DNA of 5,204 nucleotides from the NCBI GenBank assembly GCA_003644825.1, contig QNDJ01000159.1:1-5204 (forward strand). Reading direction: 5' to 3'. Positions 1-5,204 of the stretch are shown in pieces (position 1 is the first letter of the stretch; every line of letters starts with the position of its first letter). The notes under the pieces were generated by a model. The model ran no database searches, was not told where the DNA came from, and worked only from the letters and a program-made list of their open reading frames with translations. The DNA is from B21-G16 sp003644825 [NCBI: Candidatus Zhuqueibacterota bacterium] (GTDB lineage: Bacteria; SM23-31; B21-G16). The position numbers were made by a program, and so were the translations under genes.

Positions 1-12
1 GGATGAAATTTA

Positions 13-975
13 ATGATTACTCCGGATGAAATTATTGGTGATTTTATAGTCATACCTCTGGAAAGCCTCCGATTAGAAAGCATTCTTGATTTTAGCCTTT
101 ATGTAAAATATAAAGGAAAGATAGTTTTATATCGTTCAGGTCATCTTCCTTTTACTGCAAAAGAAAAAGAAAGATTACTTGAAAACAAAGTTGATAAAAT
201 ATATATTAATTCTCTGGACCAGAATAAATATTTTTTATATTTAGAGAAAAATTTGAGCGAAATAGTCAAAGACCAGAACATACCTACTGAGAAAAAGGCT
301 GAGGTTGTTTATAACACTTCAAAAAAACTTATGATTGATGTTTTAGAAGACCCCCGTTCTGGCAAGAATATCGAGAGGTCTAAAGATTTGATAAATAATA
401 CACTGGAGTTTATTTTAACTGATAAAACATCTTTTAAGCATATTCTTGAGATTACATCTTTTGACTATTACACTTATACACACTCTGTGAATGTAAGTAT
501 GTTCGCTATTGCTCTTGGAGAAAGAATTGGAAAATATGATAGGAAAACATTATATGAGCTTGGATTAGGTGCTCTTTTACACGATGTTGGTAAAAGTAAA
601 ATAGACGATGCAATTATTAATAAAAAAGGGCCTTTAACCTCTGAAGAATTTAATGAAATAAAGAAACACCCTATATATGGTGAAGAAATTTTAAAAGAGA
701 CCGATTTAATACCCCGGAGGTCTTATCTTGCTGTAAGGCAACACCACGAGAAAATTAATGGAACAGGATACCCTGATGGACTAAAAAACGGTGAAATAGA
801 TGAATTTGGAAGAATTACCTGTATAGCGGATGTATTTGACGCTTTAACAACAAAAAGGTCATATAAAGATGCTTTACCTTCATTTCCAGCCTTAAAAATA
901 ATGAAAGAAATGGATAATGCATTTGATGAGTATCTATTTAATGAATTCGTTTTGCTTTTAGGAGAAAAAGAATGA
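13..975 (+). CDS. HD-GYP domain protein, probable cyclic-di-GMP phosphodiesterase
   Basis: This is a 320-residue cytosolic protein with no signal peptide or membrane segment. Residues 1 to about 75 form an N-terminal domain of a kind often seen before HD-GYP domains; it is not a REC receiver. Residues about 145-318 are the HD-GYP domain. Visible residues are H157 (YTYTHSVNV), the HD pair H190-D191 followed by GKSK, H219-P220, H244-H245 in HHEKINGTGYP with the GYP triplet intact (252-254), and D273 in IADVFDALTTKRSY. Family members hydrolyse cyclic-di-GMP and control motility, biofilm or secretion; activity here is inferred from the intact motif. The position four before H157 is Tyr153, where the glutamate of trinuclear-iron members would sit, so a two-metal site is more likely. 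The start is fixed by an in-frame TGA at 4-6, with a weak GGA at 1-3. The stop overlaps the next gene by four bases. Confidence 0.93.
   Translation: MITPDEIIGDFIVIPLESLRLESILDFSLYVKYKGKIVLYRSGHLPFTAKEKERLLENKVDKIYINSLDQNKYFLYLEKNLSEIVKDQNIPTEKKAEVVYNTSKKLMIDVLEDPRSGKNIERSKDLINNTLEFILTDKTSFKHILEITSFDYYTYTHSVNVSMFAIALGERIGKYDRKTLYELGLGALLHDVGKSKIDDAIINKKGPLTSEEFNEIKKHPIYGEEILKETDLIPRRSYLAVRQHHEKINGTGYPDGLKNGEIDEFGRITCIADVFDALTTKRSYKDALPSFPALKIMKEMDNAFDEYLFNEFVLLLGEKE
960..964 (+). promoter_or_regulatory. Ribosome binding site for the 117-residue protein
   Basis: AGGAG lies inside the last codons of the HD-GYP gene and ends seven bases before the ATG at 972. That spacing favours the first of two adjacent Met codons (972 rather than 975) as the start. 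It also supports this small frame as a translated gene coupled to its neighbour. Confidence 0.75.
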
Positions 976-1325
976 TGTCTGAAAAAGAAAGAGTAAAACC
1001 AATATTCTCAAAAAGAGAATTGAATTCTTACTTAAGAGAAGAAAAATATCTGGAGTTAGTTGGTGCATACATTCAAAGCGCAATAATTACTGGTGACTGG
1101 CATACCGGATTTTATTTAATGCCAAAAATGGTTCAGAAATGGTTAAAACAAACTGAAATTGATCCTTTTTCTCTTAATTATAAAAACCTTTCATTTTCTT
1201 ATCAAATAAAAGTAAAATGGGAAACACCAACCGCTCAAAAAATAGCTTCATTAATACCCTATGCTGAAGACTGGCAGGACCAGATAAATGAGATTGCATT
1301 AAAACTTGAAAAGTGTCTTCAATAG
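972..1325 (+). CDS. Hypothetical protein translationally coupled to the HD-GYP gene
   Basis: This is a 117-residue protein that I do not recognise. It begins MMSEKERVKP and has no signal peptide or membrane helix, so it is probably cytosolic. It is rich in Lys and Glu with four Trp residues (43, 57, 83, 101). Residues about 13-60 and 88-115 look helical and amphipathic, and 68-84 (LNYKNLSFSYQIKVKWE) looks like beta strands, so a small mixed fold is likely. No catalytic motif or zinc-ligand cluster is visible; the only Cys is C115. The ATGA overlap with the HD-GYP stop and a good Shine-Dalgarno site make it a real gene in the same operon. A partner or output protein for the HD-GYP protein is possible, but this rests on position only. 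Confidence 0.8.
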   Translation: MMSEKERVKPIFSKRELNSYLREEKYLELVGAYIQSAIITGDWHTGFYLMPKMVQKWLKQTEIDPFSLNYKNLSFSYQIKVKWETPTAQKIASLIPYAEDWQDQINEIALKLEKCLQ

Positions 1326-1346
1326 AAAGTTTTGTTCCTATTTCAC

Positions 1347-1373
1347 TTGACTTTTATAATTAAATATTATAAT
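1347..1373 (+). promoter_or_regulatory. Candidate sigma70-type promoter for the secreted protease gene
   Basis: TTGACT at 1347-1352 matches the -35 box at five of six positions, and TATAAT at 1368-1373 is a perfect -10 box. The spacer is 15 bases, shorter than the usual 17. Transcription would begin near 1380 and give a leader of about 20 bases. Two more TATAAT copies (1355-1360 and 1393-1398) show how AT-rich the spacer is, so chance matches are a real concern. No hairpin with a T run is seen between the previous stop and this site, so read-through from upstream is also possible. Confidence 0.45.
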
Positions 1374-1377
1374 TTAT

Positions 1378-1394
1378 TAATCTTAAATAGATTA
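1378..1394. repeat. Short inverted repeat upstream of the protease start
   Basis: TAATCT (1378-1383) and AGATTA (1389-1394) are perfect inverted copies around a 5-base loop, TAAAT. The dyad lies between the candidate -10 box and the ATG at 1401. It could be an operator or a weak leader hairpin. Six A/T-rich base pairs in such a spacer can occur by chance, and no T run follows, so it is not a terminator. Confidence 0.3.
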
Positions 1395-1400
1395 TAATTA

Positions 1401-3191
1401 ATGAGATATTTCATAAAAATTTCAATTGTTTTACTGTTTTTAAATTTTAGTTTAACTGGTGATATTTTTTCTCAGGAAGGATTCAATAAAATTCAATCTG
1501 ACTACCAGGAAGGTAAAATAACACTCCATGAGAAAATAGTAAGAGAAGGATATCTTCTTTTTCAAGACAGAGGTAAGATAGAAGCAGAAGAAATAATAAA
1601 AAAGAAATTTCCAGTAAAATGTGGAACAGGTATTATTGTAGGTTTAAAAACTTACTGGAAACTCTTAACTGAAAAGGAAAAAAGGTATTTCAGCTATTTT
1701 TTTCAGCGTCCAGTTATGCAGAACCAGTATATAACACCCCAGGGACACTTTAAAATCCATTATGATACTTTTGGTAATAACGCAATACCTTTAATTGATG
1801 AAAATAATAATAAAATTTATGATTATATAGAAGTTGCAGCAGAAGCTTTTGAGAAGGCATTTTCTTTTTATACTGATACTCTCGGGTATAATCCTCCACC
1901 TTCAGATAACGGTATTGACGGTAATGAATACGATGTTTATATAGAGAACCTTGGATATGGCTGTTATGGTGAGACGTATCCAGAAGATGTTGTTCCCGGG
2001 ACTTCTGAAAAATCGTATTATAGTTATATAAAAATACACAATAATTTTAATAGAGGTCATTATACAAAAGGTTATAATGGTTTGAGAGTAACAGCGGCTC
2101 ATGAGCTTCATCACGCTATTCAACTTGGTTATGTTCAAAGATATCAGGACTGGTATTTTTATGAAATAACCTCTACCTGGTTTGAGGATGTTGTTTACGA
2201 TGAAATAAATGATTATTATCAGTATTTGCCCTCTCTTTTTGATAATCTTGACAGACCTTTTAATACTTATAATGGAAAACACGAATATGGAATGTCTATA
2301 TGGCTTCATTTTTTAGCAAAGAGATTTGATATAAATATAACAAGGGAAATATGGGAAAAAATGTCATCAGAAGAAAGCATAGAAGCTATGGATGATGCTT
2401 TAAATGATAGGGGAAGTTCCTTTTCGGAAGAGATTTCAAGATTTTCATTGTGGAATTATTATACTGGTTCCAGAGCTGATACTATTAATTTTTATGAAGA
2501 AGGAAAATTTTATCCTGAAGTCAAAATTAATGTTAACATCACAACTTTTTCTGATACTTCTTTTTCTTCATCTGTAAAATATCTTTCTTCAAATTACTGT
2601 TTAGCTGAGGTTCCGATGGTCTCGAAATTCAATATCAATGCAGAAGACCAGTATAAACAAACTGATGTCTGGAGAGTATGGCTGATACAGAACGATGGTG
2701 AAATTAATCTAACAAATTATAAATTTGACCTTAAGAATAAATCTTTCTCAGATTTATCATTTACAAGTTATAGTGAATTTACAAAGTTAATTTTTGTACC
2801 AACTGTAATTGAAAAGAACTCTAATTCGTTAAGTTCAGATGGCAAATATAGAATAAATTTTAAAATCCATCTTTCTGAACCCTCAAAAAGTAAGAAAAAT
2901 ATTTTGGCAGGTAATTTTCCAAATCCTTTCATTCCCGAGAATTATCCAAAAACAAATATACCTTTCATATTAAGAGAAAAAACAGACGTTGAAATCAGGA
3001 TATTCAGTTCTTCGGGAAAACTGGTGAAAAATATGTCTTTCAAAAATATGAATACTGGTATGTATAGAAACCTGTGCCAGTGGGATGGAAAAGATAATAA
3101 TGGAAAACCTGTTAGTACCGGTGTTTATGTGTGCCTTTTAAAAACAAATAGTAATACCGATAAATGTAAAATTGTATTAATCAGAAAATAA
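1401..3191 (+). CDS. Secreted HExxH metalloprotease, MXAN_6640-like, with C-terminal sorting-type domain
   Basis: This is a 596-residue exported protein. Residues 1-24 form a signal peptide: R2 and K6, then a hydrophobic core at 8-18, with likely cleavage after S24. There is no lipobox. Residues about 26-105 form an N-terminal region ending in an RP turn (103-104), perhaps a propeptide. An EF-hand-like loop spans D133 to E144, with N135, N137 and E144 at ligand positions. The zinc motif is HELHH (234-238), with E255 in EITSTW or E262 as the third ligand. Residues about 505-596 form a FlgD-Ig-like/type-IX-like domain (NFPNPF at 505-510, WDGKDNNGKPVSTGVY). The order of motifs recalls the MXAN_6640 putative metalloproteases; that name is from memory, and proteolysis is unproven for this protein. 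The start is set by the signal peptide, although no Shine-Dalgarno site is seen. Six Cys remain in the mature part. Confidence 0.85.
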   Translation: MRYFIKISIVLLFLNFSLTGDIFSQEGFNKIQSDYQEGKITLHEKIVREGYLLFQDRGKIEAEEIIKKKFPVKCGTGIIVGLKTYWKLLTEKEKRYFSYFFQRPVMQNQYITPQGHFKIHYDTFGNNAIPLIDENNNKIYDYIEVAAEAFEKAFSFYTDTLGYNPPPSDNGIDGNEYDVYIENLGYGCYGETYPEDVVPGTSEKSYYSYIKIHNNFNRGHYTKGYNGLRVTAAHELHHAIQLGYVQRYQDWYFYEITSTWFEDVVYDEINDYYQYLPSLFDNLDRPFNTYNGKHEYGMSIWLHFLAKRFDINITREIWEKMSSEESIEAMDDALNDRGSSFSEEISRFSLWNYYTGSRADTINFYEEGKFYPEVKINVNITTFSDTSFSSSVKYLSSNYCLAEVPMVSKFNINAEDQYKQTDVWRVWLIQNDGEINLTNYKFDLKNKSFSDLSFTSYSEFTKLIFVPTVIEKNSNSLSSDGKYRINFKIHLSEPSKSKKNILAGNFPNPFIPENYPKTNIPFILREKTDVEIRIFSSSGKLVKNMSFKNMNTGMYRNLCQWDGKDNNGKPVSTGVYVCLLKTNSNTDKCKIVLIRK

Positions 3192-3218
3192 TCATTCTAT
3201 GATAACATTTGAAAAAAT

Positions 3219-3222
3219 GAGG
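3219..3222 (+). promoter_or_regulatory. Ribosome binding site of the M20 peptidase gene
   Basis: GAGG lies eight bases before the ATG at 3231, within the 39-base gap after the protease stop. It is a strong, well-spaced site and confirms the start. The gap holds no terminator-like hairpin, so this gene may be read from the protease transcript. Confidence 0.7.
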
Positions 3223-3230
3223 TAATAAAA

Positions 3231-4370
3231 ATGATAAGTAGAGATAGAATGCTGGAAGAGTTTTTAAATTTGATAAAAATTGATAGCATTTCAAAAAAGG
3301 AAGGTAAAATAGGAAAATACCTTATAGATAAACTAAAAAAACTCGGATTAGCGGTAAAAACAGATGATGCTCATAAAAAAGTTGGTGGTGAAATTGGGAA
3401 TATTATTGGATACCTGAAGGGGACAGACCCTGGTAAACCGACGATTATTTTTAATGCTCATATGGATACAGTAACTCCGGGTGAAGGAATAAAAGCTGTA
3501 GTTGAAGATGATATTGTAAGGAGTGTTAGTGATACAATTCTTGCCAGTGATGATAAATCAGGTATTACTGCAATCCTTGAAGTGTTAAGATGTTTGAAAG
3601 AAAATAATTTTAGTTACGGAAATATTGAAGTTGTATTTACTATTTGTGAGGAAATAGGATTAAAAGGGGCAAAGAGTTTTGATCCTGGTCTTGTAAAAGG
3701 AAAGTTTGGATTTTCTCTTGATTCTACAAACCCGGATAAAATTGTAGTAAAAGCTCCCGCAGCTAATACAATAACTTTTAAGGTTGAGGGTCGCTCAGCT
3801 CATGCTGGAATGGCTCCTGAGCAAGGAATTAATGCTATATATGTTGCATCAAAAGCAATTTCAAAGATGAGACTCGGGAGAATTGATGATGAAACTACTG
3901 CAAATCTTGGTATAATTAATGGTGGAATTGCAAGAAATATTGTTCCAAACTTTGTTGAAATAAAAGGTGAAGCGAGAAGCCACAATTTAGAAAAACTTGA
4001 AACTCAAACAAAACATATGGAAGAATGTTTTAAATCAACGATTGGAAATTTCAAAGTTAAAGTTGATAATAAAGAGTACAGAGCATCTTATAAGGTAGAT
4101 GTGCAGAGGGAATACAACCCGATAAAGTTGTCGGATGATAGTTTACCAGTGAAACTTGCTATGGAATCTGGAAAGGCACTTGGAAGAAAAATGGAAACCA
4201 TTGCTATAGGTGGTGGAAGTGATGCCAACATTTTTGGTGAAAAAGGAATTCAGATGGTAGTTCTTGGAACTGGAATGAATAAACCCCATACTAAAGAAGA
4301 ATATCTTGTAATTTCAGATATGGTTAAAGCGGCTGAATTGTTACTTAAAATTGTTGAATTAAATAAATAA
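3231..4370 (+). CDS. M20-family metallopeptidase, PepT-like (tripeptidase T type)
   Basis: This is a 379-residue cytosolic di-zinc peptidase without a signal peptide. All M20 landmarks are present: H77 and D79 in NAHMDT (zinc ligand and catalytic Asp), bridging D107 in ASDDKSG, the general base E140 with metal ligand E141 in [12 protein letters not shown]164 in FSLDST, and the last ligand H353 in NKPHTKEE. The lid/dimerisation domain lies at about 178-290, with [17 protein letters not shown] (187-203) carrying H191. GGGSDANIF (327-335) precedes the final zinc ligand. Length and motif wording fit the PepT-like group related to Bacillus YqjE, which removes N-terminal residues from small peptides; the exact substrate is not readable here. 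Other M20 amidohydrolases are possible but fit less well. Its likely role is peptide breakdown for amino acids. A 16-base gap to the carboxylase gene suggests an operon. Confidence 0.93.
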   Translation: MISRDRMLEEFLNLIKIDSISKKEGKIGKYLIDKLKKLGLAVKTDDAHKKVGGEIGNIIGYLKGTDPGKPTIIFNAHMDTVTPGEGIKAVVEDDIVRSVSDTILASDDKSGITAILEVLRCLKENNFSYGNIEVVFTICEEIGLKGAKSFDPGLVKGKFGFSLDSTNPDKIVVKAPAANTITFKVEGRSAHAGMAPEQGINAIYVASKAISKMRLGRIDDETTANLGIINGGIARNIVPNFVEIKGEARSHNLEKLETQTKHMEECFKSTIGNFKVKVDNKEYRASYKVDVQREYNPIKLSDDSLPVKLAMESGKALGRKMETIAIGGGSDANIFGEKGIQMVVLGTGMNKPHTKEEYLVISDMVKAAELLLKIVELNK

Positions 4371-4374
4371 AACC

Positions 4375-4379
4375 GGGTG
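4375..4379 (+). promoter_or_regulatory. Ribosome binding site of the biotin carboxylase gene
   Basis: GGGTG sits seven bases before the ATG at 4387 in the 16-base gap after the peptidase stop. It is a weaker match to the Shine-Dalgarno consensus than the one at 3219 but is well placed. The next in-frame Met is far into the conserved ATP-grasp fold, so the start is secure. Confidence 0.6.
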
Positions 4380-4386
4380 TTTTAAA

Positions 4387-5204
4387 ATGATAGAAAAAGT
4401 TCTCGTTGCTAATAGAGGTGAAATAGCGGTTAGAATAATTAGAGCTTGCAAAGAAATGGATATAAAAACCGTGGCTATATATTCTGACGCAGACAGATTA
4501 GCTCTTCATGCAAGAATGGCTGACGAAGTCTATAGAATAGGTGAAGCTCCTTCAACAAGAAGTTATCTTCTTATAGATAAAATAATAGAAGTGACAAAAA
4601 AGTCAGGTGCAGATGCAATACATCCGGGTTATGGATTTTTAGCAGAGAATTCAGAATTTGCAGAAAGAGTTGAATCAGAAGAGATTATTTTTATTGGTTC
4701 AACCCCAGAGAGTATTTCTGCAATGGGAGATAAAGTTCATGCAAGGAAATTAATGGCTGGTTCTGGTGTTCCTGTTGTTCCCGGAACAGAAATGACTGTT
4801 GTTGACATCGATGAGGCAAAGGAAATTGCTAATAAATTGGGTTATCCGATTTTGATAAAAGCAAGGGCAGGAGGGGGCGGTAAAGGAATGAGGGTTGTCT
4901 ATAGTGAAGAAGAACTTGAAGCATCTATAGAAAGGGCAAGGTCTGAATCTCTGTCTGCTTTTGGCATACCGGATGTTTATTTTGAAAAATACCTTGAGAA
5001 TCCAAGGCATATTGAATTTCAAATTCTTGCTGATAACTTTGGTAATACAATACATTTATTTGAGAGAGAGTGTTCTATTCAAAGAAGACACCAGAAAGTT
5101 ATTGAAGAATCGCCCAGTGTAATTTTAACGGATGAACTTAGAAAAAAAATGGGTGAAGATGCAGTTAAAGCTGCTAAAGCATGTGGTTATAGAAATGCCG
5201 GAAC
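4387..5204 (+). CDS. accC: Biotin carboxylase subunit (AccC/acyl-CoA carboxylase type), N-terminal part, cut by the window edge
   Basis: This is an open frame of 272 complete codons running off the right edge. The protein is an ATP-grasp enzyme that carboxylates biotin on a carrier protein using ATP and bicarbonate. The N-terminal domain starts [20 protein letters not shown], and [12 protein letters not shown] lies near residues 78-89. K116 sits at the same number as the ATP-binding Lys of E. coli AccC, and K158 matches its K159. The glycine loop is GGGGKGM (162-168), followed by [11 protein letters not shown] (200-210), and K237 in RRHQKV matches K238. The catalytic Glu and Arg residues near 276-338 lie beyond the window. 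Wording such as [16 protein letters not shown] and [11 protein letters not shown] leans toward acyl-CoA (propionyl/acetyl) carboxylase alpha chains, and a pyruvate carboxylase subunit is also possible. No carrier-protein gene precedes it. Every Arg codon seen is AGA or AGG. Confidence 0.93.
   Translation, partial: MIEKVLVANRGEIAVRIIRACKEMDIKTVAIYSDADRLALHARMADEVYRIGEAPSTRSYLLIDKIIEVTKKSGADAIHPGYGFLAENSEFAERVESEEIIFIGSTPESISAMGDKVHARKLMAGSGVPVVPGTEMTVVDIDEAKEIANKLGYPILIKARAGGGGKGMRVVYSEEELEASIERARSESLSAFGIPDVYFEKYLENPRHIEFQILADNFGNTIHLFERECSIQRRHQKVIEESPSVILTDELRKKMGEDAVKAAKACGYRNAG

Noticed and set aside
1-29. Possible end of an upstream gene, such as a TAATG overlap at 11-15
   Set aside because: All three + frames have a stop within the first 29 bases (TGA 4-6, TAA 11-13, TGA 27-29), so any could be a real gene end. 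Too little sequence is available to choose one.
1326-1400. Rho-independent terminator after the 117-residue protein gene
   Set aside because: The only dyad (1378-1394) has an A/T stem of six pairs and no following T run, so it does not look like a terminator.
1902-2309. Minus-strand open frame of 135 codons
   Set aside because: It lies wholly inside the metalloprotease gene across its zinc motif. Its protein is a low-complexity Ile-rich product of reverse-read A/T-rich codons, with no ribosome site or known motif.
3192-3230. Promoter or terminator between the protease and M20 genes
   Set aside because: Thirty-nine bases hold a good ribosome site but no convincing -35/-10 pair and no stable hairpin.
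3800-3985. Minus-strand open frame of 61 codons
   Set aside because: It is antisense to the lid domain of the M20 peptidase, which has intact family motifs. It has no independent support.
4750-5055. Minus-strand open frame of 101 codons
   Set aside because: It is antisense to the ATP-grasp region of the biotin carboxylase, whose + strand reading is strongly conserved. The reverse product has no recognisable domain.
1-5204. CRISPR array, tRNA or rRNA gene, insertion sequence, phage gene, toxin-antitoxin pair or other defence system
   Set aside because: No spaced direct repeats, cloverleaf-like segments, transposase motifs or terminal inverted repeats were seen. Almost all the sequence is explained by five genes. 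The 117-residue protein has no toxin or antitoxin signature and its partner is a housekeeping-type signalling protein.

Overview
This window comes from a low-G+C bacterium, roughly one third G+C by eye, with A/T-rich third positions and strong use of AGA/AGG for Arg and ATA for Ile. Three things fit a Gram-negative, probably anaerobic bacterium of the FCB group or a related uncultured phylum: an HD-GYP protein of a stand-alone type, a secreted protease with a FlgD-Ig/type-IX-like C-terminal domain, and clear Shine-Dalgarno sites on most genes. This placement is an inference, and I cannot name a genus.

All real genes lie on the + strand. Region 1 (13-1325) holds an HD-GYP cyclic-di-GMP phosphodiesterase-type protein and a 117-residue protein of unknown function, joined by a 4-base ATGA overlap. 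Region 2 (1326-1400) is a very AT-rich spacer with a plausible sigma70-type promoter and a small dyad. Region 3 (1401-3191) is a secreted HExxH metalloprotease resembling the MXAN_6640 group, with a signal peptide, an EF-hand-like loop and a C-terminal sorting-type domain. Region 4 (3231-4370) is a cytosolic M20-family peptidase of the PepT-like type. Region 5 (4387 to the right edge) is the first 272 codons of a biotin carboxylase.

The three genes from 1401 onward are closely spaced (39 and 16 bases) with no visible terminator between them, so they may share a transcript. The secreted protease and the cytosolic peptidase could both serve protein or peptide use, but nothing in the sequence proves this link. 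The biotin carboxylase would feed an acyl-CoA or pyruvate carboxylase whose other subunits are not in the window.

I found no RNA gene, CRISPR array, insertion sequence, phage gene or clear new defence system. The most open items are the unknown 117-residue protein coupled to the HD-GYP gene and the architecture of the secreted protease.
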